Source: Climacium dendroides (taxonomy: Eukaryota; Streptophyta; Bryopsida; Hypnales; Climaciaceae). From it: a stretch of DNA of 64,000 bases. Shown piece after piece: positions 37,891-50,102 of this stretch; position 1 is the first letter of the stretch, and the number at the start of each line of letters is the position of its first letter. Under the pieces are notes generated by a model, which saw only the letters and a program-made list of their open reading frames with translations, had not been told where the DNA came from and did not search any database. The position numbers and the translations under genes are program-made. The DNA is taken from NCBI GenBank assembly GCA_950106755.1, contig OX467087.1:19658047-19722046 (forward strand), in the 5' to 3' direction.

Positions 37891-40800
37891 TCAATTCACT
37901 GGTACTGATACAGGCCCTGTTCGTTTGGGTGGGCGTTCCACAAGCAGCGGTGGATCCAAACTATCGTCTTCCCACCATTGCAAGGTCGATAGATCCGGAG
38001 AGGATTGCGCGGAAGAGACTCGTGAGTGATCACCTCGTGTTCCGAAGTCTTGTAAAAGCTCCTCAGGAATGGGTTGGCTGCCTTCCAGCATGGGAATCAG
38101 TTGTGAGATGGGTGGCCGGATTGAAGGACTATCTGTCGTGCACAGGAGAGCCACCTTGAAGACCCGCGCCACTTCGGCTCTTTCGAAGTTGCCAGACAAT
38201 CTGGAGTCCACATGACGCATCAGGAGCTCTTCGTCGCTTGATTCGCAGGATCGAAGGTAGGCACTCCTGATCTGCACACGTGAGAAGCGCGCGCTTACGT
38301 CAGAACGTAAACTTGCAAGTTCCACCAGTTTGGGGTAATGCCTCAAAAACAGATCACTGCCTTCAAAGTACTGAGCACAACCATTACAACTGTAAGAACC
38401 TGGATCTTCAAAATGTAAGCTCACCTCATCCAGGAGAAAGCACATAGTTCCGGAGAGACTGCGAGTTGTGGTTATCTTTCCCGTCACAATTTCCATCAAA
38501 AGTATGCCGTAGCTGAAAACGTCCACCTTTTCGGATAACTCACCACACATGATGTACTCTGGTGCCATGTAACCCCTGCAATCAGGAACAGCGCAAAAAT
38601 GAATATGAATACATCTTAACAGCCAACGGACACCGAGCGAACTAGAGGCATTGCATGTGAAAACATTTGTATCAGTCTACAATAAACTTCAAAGTTGCAC
38701 CGACAATTTACGCTTCATATTGTAACCCAGGTGCATACTAACTCTCCAACACAAAACACACCAGCATGTGCAACAAGAATTCCAGTCTTTAGTACAGTTT
38801 CAGTTTCACATGTGGTTGTCAGCACTTACATAGTGCCAACGAGATTTGTAGTAAAGTTCGTGTTATCATCAGGACACAGCTTCACCAGTCCAAAATCCGC
38901 AATTTTGGCATCGAACTTGGAATTGAGCAGAACGTTGCTGGCTTTGATATCCCCATGTATAATCTGAGAGTGAAGATCATTGTGCAGATATTGCAAACCT
39001 CGAGCAGTTTGAGTGGCAATTTTGTAGCGTGTGGGCCAATCAATACGTTCAGCTTCGATTGAGCTACCTGCATACAGTATTGCCCAAGTACATCAATTAG
39101 GTCTCGCTAAACCTTTGGGAGCGCACTATGGGCATTGTCTGAATACCATGTGCCAAGGAGACTAAATGTGATACATCTACTCGTAGAAATACACTCCCAT
39201 TGTAGACATGTTCTTCAAATGGACTAACAATATCCTATTTAATTCTAGATAGATAATAAATACGGAGTACTATTTTGAAAACCAAGGCAGACACTATATT
39301 TTATCAAGTTTCCAGTTTGGAATTGCAAATCCTGAGAACCAACTCTACAACGTGACAATGAAAACTTTTGTAGTCTTCCACAAGACCAAAGTCAAGAGAT
39401 GAAGCATAATTACCAAGAAGTGTTTGACGAAGGCTCCTCTTCTCCAGATACTCGTAGACCAGGAGTCTGTGCTTCCCCTCCACACAGAACCCACGTAACT
39501 TGACAAGGCTCTCGTGCTGCACCTTGCTAATGTTAATTACCTCTGCAAGAAACTCACGCTTCCCTTGCCTCGAACGATTCGTAAGCTTTTTCACTGCCAC
39601 TTGCGAACCATCCTTGTTTCGCCCCTGTCAAAATGTAACAATGTCTGTTAGGGGTTAATGGTTCGTGTGCGTGGAAATGAAGGAAATCAAGAAAAAAAAA
39701 CCACATCCACTATTCCAATTACAAGTGACATCGTCTGAAGTAAACCAACTTCAACATAAGTTAATAGTGTCAAAACCATGGTGTATTCTTGGTGAGCCTT
39801 ACCAGATACACTTCTCCAATTCCACCCTCCCCAAGTTTATTGTCTCTGTGAAAGTTGCGAGTCGCGACTTTGAGTTCTTTGTACGTGTACAAATAAGTCG
39901 ATAAGGATGCTTTCGCGAAATCTGTCCAAAAGCGAGCATTCCATATAAGAAGGGTGGAAGCATTAGCACATGATTCTTCAATTCCCAAAGTCGGAACGGC
40001 GTGAAAGGTGAACAAATTCATACAGGGTGTGTAAGTAGTGCCACTCTTCATTCTATTTCGTGTCCATCCGTCAAATACTGTGCCACTTATTTAGCAAGCC
40101 TTGCGCTGATTCAGAGCCATTTTCTTTTCAACTTCGCCATCTTCAATGCATATCACTTGGACCACATAAACTATTTGCGAAATGATGTTGCCCAGTCATA
40201 GCTACACTATTTGAAGGTGCTTGTATCAGCATCAAACCTAGAAAGTAGAATCATACACAAGATATAATAAGCAGAGTACCTTCTTTCATCCTGCGAACAG
40301 GTGATCGGGCTGCCACACACTGAAAAGCTAGACACGCCACCAAGAACAGAAGAAGGAGAAATATCCCAGCTCCTCCCAACCCCAGATATAAATGCAGCCG
40401 GCTTTCCTTTCCATCCTTGCTTCCACAAGAATTGCAGCAAAGGCTCTTCTTATACAACGACGCAGGAGACTGGCCAACAAATACGCTCTGTTCGCATAGA
40501 GGCCGTAACCCGGGTTCCACAAGCTTCGTGCACTGGCTGAGTTTGACCTGCGACATTGTTCAAAGTTTCATGCTTCAGGAATAGAGGCAAATTTGCAGTA
40601 CTTGGTCGATAATTAATACCGCTTCTGTAGCTTCTAAGTCAAAATTCTAACCGGTAGGGTGCATATCAAAACTTCCTGTTAAATAGCAAAACAAATAGGC
40701 TGCCAACACGCACACTTCGGAATATAATCTTGCCTGATGCAACTGGCAGGTCAAGGGAATTGCAGGTACGTTTGGATTCACGTATTTCTGCTTGATAATA

Positions 40801-43367
40801 TTCTCGTCAGTGTAGTTCACCGACACATCGATAGATGCAACGCCATACAAGGTTCCGTTCTCGAATACTGCACACGAACACCAGTCAAGATGAACAACTT
40901 TTGGTTGTACGAGTGACGACGAACTGATATACCAGAATTGCTCAGTGATCCATGTAGGACCAGGAAGACCAAATTGGGCGTCACGATTTTCTTCAGCACT
41001 TGAGAGTAGACCATATGTGGACTTCTTTTTGTTCAATTTTCAATTTCCCTTTTCGACCGACACACGCAATTTTCTTCACTGATTTTGGAGGATATAAATT
41101 TCGGTTGAGTCTGAATTTTACCGTTCACAATATTGTCAATGAAACTGGTCACTATAAACCACAAAACTCAGTCCTTTAGGGCTTGATGCACGTACCTGGA
41201 TAACTCACGGTAGACACGTTGCCCTGACCATTGACGCTCCCATAAACATCTGTCCAGAACGTAACATTTTCCTTGAACCGCATTGTGGCCTGGTAATCGA
41301 AGTAAGGGCGAATGGCCCACAGGGGATTTCGAACGGCATCCTGAGTATTCGTGTAAGTGACCGAGCTATTCAGTCGACAGGAGAATTTCCGCAAATCTGC
41401 AAGGGGATCAGGAATGGTCTCTCCATCACCTGGACCTAAACTGAAAAAGAAAACCACCACACCCTCCGAATTCAGAAGCGACACCGCTTTTTGAAATGCT
41501 GTACTAGAAAGGTTCCCAGCTTTGGAGAAGTAGCCGTCGGTCACCACCACTATCATCTGTCAAACCAAACAGACTAGGTCACAAACTAGACGAGGGAATG
41601 GATCACACATGATCTCCAATTGTGCACAGAAAATTGCAAACCCTAAAATCTTGATTGCCGCATACAGAGAGCACCATTAGGTGATCTAGGTTGTGTATAT
41701 CTCTCTGTACACAGGAATGTATGACGAAGTTTGAAGAGGTACTTTAAGTTTACTTGATGAGTTGAAGGTGGTCATCGCTCGCTCAAACCCCAGGCTAAGA
41801 TTCGAGAATCCTTCAGGGTTGTTCACCAAGGACGGAATGTCGAACGAAGAATGCACGTCTGCACTGCTTCTGGCAAGAACCTACGAAAGTCGAGGCGCCA
41901 GAAACGCATCATAAGCACTACTATCAACACTTTCCAATATAGATTGCCGAAAGAAACTGCGCACAATTTGAAGATCAAGCTGTGAACTATTTAGGGTTTC
42001 GCTGTTCTGATGAAGCGGAGAGAATAAGTACCGATGTTGGTTGCAACAGCGTTGCGCTTGTGGAGTCAAATGTAACCACATTGACAGAATCGGCGGCAGT
42101 AAATGTGTCGAAAAGCTCTGTGACAACGTTCGTCGCCGCATTAAACGTTGCATTCTGTTGCTGTCCCTTGTCGAGCAGCACCACTAGGTCTTTCACAACC
42201 GATGTCGACAACACGTACCTGCGTTGCAAGGAGAAACCTGTCACGATGACCAACATTCTTAATGCTAGGGTTACGAAATGCAAAAATTCGTTCCAACACT
42301 CACCAGGGTTGTTTCCGAGGGTCAAAATTGTAACAGTCCCCGTCTGGATTCGCTGCCTGCAAACACCGGTTTGGACATACCCAGCTTAGAAAATGAACCT
42401 TGACATTGTGCTCGTTTGGAAGAAAAAAATTGTGGATTGCGAGCAGTCTGAGATACTTACTCGACCTGGAAAGGCTCGATACACACCCTCGGCCGACGCA
42501 AACGCAACGCTGCGATCAGCAACAACACTACCGCCACTAGCAGCAAATTGAAGAGCCGTGTACGCGCAGATGGATCGCGTAATCTCTGAACTCAAATTCG
42601 AATTTGCAGCGTTTCTGAAATACGGCGGGAGCCTGCAGTCGAAGAACAATGAGCGCTCGTGGCAGAGAATTGAAAAGGCTATGGTGACAGAGAATTGAAA
42701 AGGCTATGGAGACAGAGACTGGCAGAACGCGTATCCTCTAGAGCACTGTGAAAGTGTTGATGGTAGTCCCCTTCCAATGACAGAAGAATTTACTCGCACG
42801 GTTGAAATTATGAGCGCGTACCTGACAAACCCATTCCCTCCGAAATCCAATTGAATTCCCTCGCACGATTCAGAGTTAAACTGGCAATCCGGAACTGGTC
42901 CTCGCGTCCCAGCGCAGGTGAAATTGTCTTTCGCAGTCGGCGTACACGCGTGCCGTGCGCAGGTTCGCACGCACTGCGACAGACCTGAAAACCAAGCAAG
43001 TCCCCAAATGATAAAAAAATCGATCCAAATTCACGCACAATGCAACAGAAAGGACTGTCTCGCCCGAAAGGAAATTCCGACGTGCTCCCGTGGTTACAGA
43101 ATCGATCGGAGAAAGAGAAAAATAAACACAAGAGATTTTGAACGCATTCTTTTCCCAGTATATAGATACAGTACCGCAGTCTTCTCTATCAAGAGCTAAC
43201 CGAAGGGCGTCACTGGCAAGAAGCCGCACTTTATTCTCCTCGGCCCCCAAATACGCCTCCAGGGAAGAATCTGCAGCCGCCGTCGCCGCCGCGTCGACGT
43301 CGTCGCCTATCCATGACATGAGCAGCAGAAACGATTGCAACACCAGCCCCCACTTGAGCTTGTCCAT
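37891..43367 (-). CDS. Receptor-like kinase with VWA and Cache-like ectodomain, copy A
   Basis: Fourteen exons: 43175-43367, 42822-42984, 42461-42632, 42304-42356, 42032-42218, 41743-41880, 41196-41556, 40734-40867, 40280-40547, 39803-39921, 39414-39624, 38830-39067, 38425-38575 and 37891-38271. They give 922 aa. The order is signal peptide (MDKLKWGLVLQSFLLLMSW), cysteine segment, VWA_N-like part, FDPRKQPWY, VWA (about 200-390), Cache-like region (VFENGTLYGVASIDV), cysteine stalk, transmembrane helix (about 520-545), and kinase (about 575-860). The glycine loop is GEGGIGEV and Lys608 is in VAVKK. The catalytic loop is HGD (704-706) rather than HRD, and DFG is 724-726. The MIDAS site reads LDKGQ. 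The intron at 40548-40733 has a GC donor. The kinase is plant-type; the ligand is unknown. Confidence 0.88.
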
Positions 43368-44706
43368 AATCACTCCCCCCAAGACCTCGCATTAATAATT
43401 CACACTCCGAACCCCCGGCCAAACACACACCAAAACTCCGATCATTCAACCCAGTAACCCTCACGGATCGACGGGGCTGCGCTCCCAACACACACCATCC
43501 GCAACCAAACTTGTTCACTTCGATCCTGTGCTCAAACACGTTCAAAAAAAAACTTCGATCTTTCAACACTGTAAACCTACGCAGCGTCTCCCCAAATCAT
43601 CCTGTGCTACTTCTGGCTAGTTCCGGTTGCACCCCGAAAGTGTGCCTCGCCGAAACCCAAGGACTTTTCTTGGTATTCCTCCGCCACCGACTTCCGCCGT
43701 TCATCCCGCAAACGCAGCATCCTCGTCGCAAAAACAAAATGTCCGAAATTGGCAACACCCGGCCAACCGAGTCGCGACTACAGTGCCAGTACTGTAGTGA
43801 TGGAACCTGGAATATGACGACAAGAAGGACTGCTAAAGAAAGTGAGTTGCCCCCCCAAGTTGAAGTTATTAACTGAACTTAACACAGTTACACCCGAACG
43901 AAACTGCAGGTTGCAAGGAGTTTCGTACTGAAGGAGTGGCGATCTAGCTGGAACCTCAGCTCAGTCGCGCACTGACAAGCTAGGCTCTGGACAGCTTTCT
44001 GGGAGCCTCAGTACTGCTCCTGTCAGTGAAGTGCTCACCTTCCCCACTCCCTCCCTCATCAGTCTCTCACTCACCCACTCACGCCATAACTTAGCTGGCT
44101 GCACAGCCAACAAGCTTTATTTGCCCAATTCTGCAACCTCATCAGTCCCAAAGTGCCAGCTTTGATGTGGCATACCTTACATTCCACCACTGTACAGTAC
44201 AGTACTGTGCGTAGCCGGCCCCCAAACTGGGCGAACTGATTGCTCGTGATTGCGGGGATCGATCTGCGCGCGCGCAGCGCAGTGCAGTGCCCCGTGCCTC
44301 GATCAACAAGACCGGGGCCCAGTGAAGGACGTGATTGCGTCGCAAGCGGGCACTAACTTCCTGTGCACGTCGAACGAACAGCCAGTTTCGATGGCCGATG
44401 GACTGGCAACGGGGTGATGGGCGCGAGGATCGAGACCGGAGAAGGCTCGATCAGGGAAGGACCACGGATGGCCTGGGGAAGCACGCCGGGTCAAGGAAAC
44501 AGCAGACCCGCCCGGGAGTGGGGCTTAATGAATGTGTTATAAGGGAGGATCCCAACTTATTTTGTGCAGGAGAATCGGCGGAGTCTAGATACGGGAATTC
44601 TTCGGCATTCATACGCTATGGGCCCTGGCTGACCGGGGTAGTGAGTACAGTACTGTACTGTACAGGGGGTGGGTGGGGTAATCTACAGTATAGTTGAGTT
44701 TCGTAA

Positions 44707-44966
44707 ATAATTAGGGAAAATTTGGAACATGTCTGAAATTTTAAAAATTGTACAACTAGGGATTTTCTTTTCAATTTCTTAAAATAATTATAATTAGGAA
44801 AAATTTGGAACATGTCTGAAATTTTAAAAATTGTAGAACTAGGGATTTTTTCAATTTCTTAAAATAATTAAGAAAAATTTGGAACGTGTCTGAAATTTTA
44901 AAAATTGTACAACTAGGGATTTTCTCTTCAATTTCTTAAAATAATTAGGAAAAATTTGGAACATGC
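44707..44966. repeat. Tandem array, units of about 74-83 bp
   Basis: Three full units and part of a fourth begin near 44709, 44792, 44866 and 44943. They share AAATTTGGAACATGTCTGAA, AAAAATTGTACAACTAGGGA and TTCAATTTCTTAAAATAATT in the same order. Confidence 0.9.
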
Positions 44967-47900
44967 ATAAATTTTTTTTTCAGATTTTCATTGGATAGGT
45001 GCCATTTCAAAATATCCAAAAAATATATTATTGAGGAAATCAATTTAGAAAAAGGGGACACATTTACACATGGATAGAAAAAATCAATCTAAGATTGAGT
45101 GTATTGAAAAAGTACAGTAGGAGGAGCAAAGTGGTGAAAAGTTTAGAAAAATCAAAGCGAGTTGCCGAACTGTCCAAATTCTAAAATTAAATTATTTTGG
45201 CGCCAAGATGGTGAATTTGACGTGAACGTATGGTATTGTGCCCTTTGCCATTGTTGCAACAAAAATGAAAGTGAAAAGTGATTTTAAAATTTTAAAATTC
45301 ATAAAAACTTTGAAATTCAATCATTTTTACACCATAGGTTCAAATGCCACAAAAACAAAGTTTGTGCACCCCTCCTTGCAAAGCACTTTTTAATGGTATT
45401 AAGAACAAGACTAGAGGATGCACAATCTAAGGGATCTTACTATAACAAACAAAACTAACTAATTTAAGGTATGGATTAACTTAAAGTAACTACACCTAAA
45501 ACGGAACACTCCTCAAAATCGACCCCTATTTTTGAAGGGAAGCTAAATAGGGAGGATACTCAAAATGGTGAGCATGACAAAGACGAGTGTAAAGTAAGTA
45601 GTGTGCAACTCTATCTATAATATTTTGGAAGTGGCACCCTTCCATATGGTCACTTTTGGATATATTTTCTAGTATTTTAACTTCTTCTCTAGTAGTATTT
45701 TTTCCATGTGCATCAAATGCATTTTGGCATCACCTACATAATAGTTTTAGTACCCCACACCTTACATCTTTGAAATTTTGTAATTATTCCACAATGCATC
45801 CAAAAATTATGGAACCACTTGCATTTTGATTGATAGTCTTTCAACATTGTGTAAAAATTGTTGTTCATTTTCTAAAGCATATTGATTATGCCACAAAGCT
45901 TATTCATGCAATTTTTGATGTATTTACTTCAAAGTTATTCAATACATCTAAAACCAACATGGCATCCTAAAGCAATACTATGTATAAATGTTTTAGAGTA
46001 AACCAGCCATTTACTGCACACATCTAAAAACCGCACAACAATTATTGCCAATCACCACACAATAAATGCACAATTCAAATACCAATTCAATTGTGATGGG
46101 AACAAAAATTTGCATCACCACTCAATGACCGCACACTATGCCATAAAGGGTTCAAAGGAATTTTTAACTAGATTTCAAGAACATTGCCTTTAAATTGCAA
46201 TAAAATTTATAAAAGGAAATCTATTGCATTTTGTCTTTTGAAGGTAAACCTTAACATAATCATTAGATGTTTTTTAGCTGCAGTGGAAGGTCGTTTTAGG
46301 CTTGTTCTCCATGCTAAGAACCAACCATTGCTAGCTAAATTAAAAATTATTAAAAATATATTAAAATTTTATTTAGATTAAAATATATTTAAAAATATTA
46401 AAAATAAAAGGTAAAAAGCAAAAAATATTAAGATTTTATTTATTATTATTATTTGACGTGACACTTGCTTGGCCACATTATATTGTTGCTACAACAGAGT
46501 TTCTACAATCAAGAAACTTGTAGGAACTTCAAGTCCTCTAAACATCCAAAATTTCATCTAATGATTTAATAATCACGCCAAATTTCAAAACATGTAAGTC
46601 TTTATATTTATATGGAGAAGGATTTGAATCTTATTTTCTGTGGTGATTGGCATATTTACTATACATTTGATGCAATGAAATGCGTGCCACTACTCCATTG
46701 ATAGTGTTACCATGAGCAAAAGTCCATTTGTAGCATAATTGACAAGTCCACCATAATATAATTTTACAAGTTAAAGGAGACAAATATATAAAAATTGGCT
46801 TTCTAAATTTTCTAAGTATATTGATTTTGGATGTACTTACCAATCAACTTGAAAAAAAGGGAAAAAAGGGAAAAAAGGGAAAAAAAAAGAAAAGAATCTT
46901 TAGTTTGCTCTTATATGTCAAATGGAGGTTTGGTGTTAAAGTGGAGGTTTGGTGTTAAACATGTTGTGAAAAATGTTGATGTAAATGTGAAGCATTCATT
47001 TGTTGATCAAATGGCTCTTAGAAGGAACTACATTGTCATTCATTGAAAACATTACAAGGGATTTGAGGGTATGGGAGGACTGTTTTAGGCATTTTCTTCA
47101 ATTAGAATATTTAAATAATAGTAAAATTTATTAATAAATAATATTATCTTACATGGCACGGTCACGCCCACGTCAGATGTTGATTTAACAGAGTTCCCAT
47201 AGTTCTTCACAATTTGGGAACTCCTAAGAACTCACGGTCTTGTTCGAGCTCCAAAAATCTTCTAATGGTACAATGGATATTTCATATGACACATAAGACA
47301 CCACCATCTTTTATCTTTGAATCAACATTCAATCATGTAGAAGGTACATATCAATTGGAAAATACAATAGTAAGAACAGAAAAAAAGAAGAATTAAAAGA
47401 AATGTATGATACTATTGTTTGGTGTTGAATGACAATAACAATTGACTATTACTATAGTTTGGTAGCAAATTGAGCAATCATTACCTTTGAATGCAGTACT
47501 TTATACAAAAATATAATTTAAAAAATGCCAAAGATTGAGCAATATTTGCTAACAAGCTTTTTCATTTAAAAACTTCTTTAATTTTGACATTTATTTTACC
47601 CAAAATCTATTACCATGCAACAATATATATCATTTTGAGCTGATGAGGTGTCAATGAAGATAAGCAATTTTTACCCCTAAAAGAACTTAAAAGAACTTGG
47701 TAGAAGGGGAATTATTTTTGAAATGGAGATTTTGAGGCAAAATAAAGCATAGCTTAAAAGACAACACAAAAGAATCTTTGCGTTTAATTAGTGTTTATTC
47801 TTCTACCCATCACTACATAAACTCAAATTAGAACCTTGTACAAAAAAACACAAAGCACCAAGTGACCAAACTAGTCACATAATTGAAGAAAAGACAACAC

Positions 47901-49012
47901 AAAATTGTTTTTTTAATGTACATGGATGTAATTCATTCATTTTGTCTAACTCCTATAAAGAAGGATATCCAAATGCGTCACTAACCCAAAACAACATGTT
48001 CTTTTTTGGCAATTTAGTGTCCATTTGCACCAATTTGAAGGTTTTTTTGCATTTTTTTGTACTTTCAATATCATTTTGTTTCAAGAGCATGGTGTTGGGC
48101 CCATTACTTTAAAAAAATTCTTGGATAAAATTGCTAGATTGTAGATGAAAATAGAATTATGGTCATGTGATATTTACTAATGTGATATTTTTCTATACAA
48201 TGTGTGGATCAATGTTGAAATTTGGAGCACCACTATAACATTTAATATCGCCACTTTGGCACTTCATAAAAAAATGAAAAAATTAATCTTGAAGTGTCAT
48301 CTTTACTATACAAAATAATGAAATTAAATTGTTCCACACTAATTTCTTGCCATTTGACACTATATAAAATATTTTCAATCATTGTAGAAGAATTCAATGT
48401 ATATTGTACACATGGAGATGAACCTCCATGTGTACAATGCAAATTTTTTTAGAAATATTTATTATTGACTTTGACAACTTCTACATTAACTTTCTTGATG
48501 CAAGGCAACCTAATTGTTAAGGCAACCTAATTTCACTATTTTGTGTAGAACTCTTCTTATCCTTTTAGTCTTTTTTAGTTACATGTAACGTGGGTACCCC
48601 CAAACCGCCACTTTTTGGTATTGTGCTTAATTACTATTTTTAAAGTGGTCAAATTTTCATATTTGCTTGTTGGCAAGTGAAAGGGGGTTCCAACGCACCA
48701 AAGAACGTGATGTTTGGATACAATATGCACAAAAGTTACCAAGGAATGAAGTTTGGTTCTAAAAACAGTTTCTTCAACTTAGGTACATAACTGATTTTGG
48801 AGATGTTCACATAATGAAGATGTCCGTTTAGGGTCAGTGGCGCATTTGGGTTGCCGACCTCAAGTCCACCCTAATGCTGCTACTGTATTGCAGTTCCCTT
48901 GAAAAGGAGGATGCTGACATAAACTGCAATTCTGGACTAGTAAGCAGCTTGATCGGAAGAAGGAAAACACTACCTCCGAATCTCATAACGAAGGTCAAGA
49001 CGGTGGGTAGAC

Positions 49013-49311
49013 TTTAAAAAACGCAAGAGTGCTGGGACTCCGAAACGCAAGAGTACTGGGACTTTAAAACGCAAGAGTACTGGGACTTTAAAACGCAAGA
49101 GTATTGAGGCTTCGAAACGCAAGAGTGCTGGGACTTTGCAAGAGTGCTGGGACTTGGAAACGCAAGAGTGCTGGGACTTGGAAACGCAAGAGTACTGGGA
49201 CTTTAAAACGCAAGAGTACTGGGACTTTAAAACGCAAGAGTATTGAGGCTTCGAAACGCAAGAGTTGCAAAAGTGCTGGGACTTCGGAACGCAAGAGTGC
49301 TGGGACAGACT
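49013..49311. repeat. 24-bp minisatellite, about 12 units
   Basis: The unit is close to AACGCAAGAGTACTGGGACT plus TTAA. Variants carry TATTGAGGCTTCGA or GTGCTGGGACTTGG. The order of variants suggests a block of three to five units was itself duplicated. The frames read repetitive Lys- and Arg-rich peptide and are not taken as coding. Confidence 0.92.
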
Positions 49312-49459
49312 TTGGTGAAATTCAGAACACTTAGTAACCCTGAAAATCTGGATGGAAATGCGGAAGCACTTTCTGATTCATAATCCATTCCTGAAACACG
49401 TTTCGACATGTCCGGAGAAGCCTCTCCTGCAGAGTCTGGCAGAGGGAGCTCTCCAGGTT

Positions 49460-49530
49460 GGTCCCGTAGTCTAGCGGTCAGGACATTGGACTCTGAATCC
49501 AGTAACGCGAGTTCAAATCTCGCCGGGACC
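49460..49530 (+). tRNA. tRNA-Gln, anticodon CUG
   Basis: The acceptor strands GGTCCCG and CGGGACC pair fully. The anticodon arm TTGGA-CTCTGAA-TCCAG places CTG at positions 34-36, reading the glutamine codon CAG. The T arm GCGAG-TTCAAAT-CTCGC is perfect. A-box (TAGTCTAGCGG) and B-box (AGTTCAAATC) promoters are inside the gene, and a TTTTT polymerase III stop follows at 49531. No intron is present and CCA is not encoded. Confidence 0.97.
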
Positions 49531-49857
49531 TTTTTGCTTGGGAATATCGACGTGGGATATCCGACCTGGTTTACCCCCAATTCTTTTGGCATTACTCCCT
49601 TCTTCCGTCCCGAAATAATTGTCCACTTTGGATGTCATAACCCCTCATCATCTAAGGCGTATTTGAGTTTATTTGAGTTTAAAAACATCGTTGCTTTTGA
49701 ATGGTTGTAGTTCAAAATGTCACTAAGTTATAGAGATCTCAACCGTACAATTTTATAGTGTACGTGTCGTAGATGATGTGAATCAAATTTGGAGTCATTT
49801 GACCACATAGATTGGAAGATTATAATGTTTTAGTGTTGAAAAAGGATGCTGAAATTT

Positions 49858-50102
49858 TCCTAACAATACATTTGGAGATGAAATTCGGTTTCTAAACCTA
49901 TTCATATGCAAAAAAAAACCCTTTAAACTATAAAGTGATTCCTAATAACACATTTGGAGGTGAAATTTGATTTCTAAACCTATTCATATGTAAAAAAATC
50001 CCTTTAAACTAAAAAGTGATTCCTAATAACACATTTGGAGGTGAAATTTGATTTCTAAACCTATTCATATGCAAAAAAAACCCTTTAAACTATAAAGTGA
50101 TT
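49858..50102. repeat. Three-copy tandem repeat, 81-83 bp unit
   Basis: Units begin at about 49858, 49941 and 50022, each with CCTAA-AA-ACATTTGGAG and then TTTCTAAACCTATTCATATG. The second and third are nearly identical, while the first differs more. Confidence 0.92.

Larger units (their letters stand above)
43368..49459. other. Upstream of copy A and repeat-rich spacer
   Basis: The interval 43.4-44.65 kb is GC-richer and probably the promoter of copy A. It has a GC-rich core near 44.2-44.6 kb and TACAGTAC-type palindromic runs at about 44190 and 44648. It changes sharply to AT-rich sequence at about 44.69 kb. The rest has no recognised gene. It holds an 80-bp tandem array, a GGGAAAAAA run near 46857-46885, a third diverged copy of the hAT-type repeat near 48000-48293, and a 24-bp minisatellite. 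Confidence 0.5.

Noticed and set aside
38272..38424. Reading through the last intron of copy A, which is open in frame
   Set aside because: Splicing from CTGGATGAG to ATCAGGAGTGCC restores alignment with copy B, and clear GT and AG signals are present. The extra residues have no counterpart in B.
44335..44697. 120-aa plus-strand frame in a GC-rich block
   Set aside because: Composition is dominated by Arg and Gly from GC-rich sequence, with no domain, no splice partner and overlapping open frames on the other strand.
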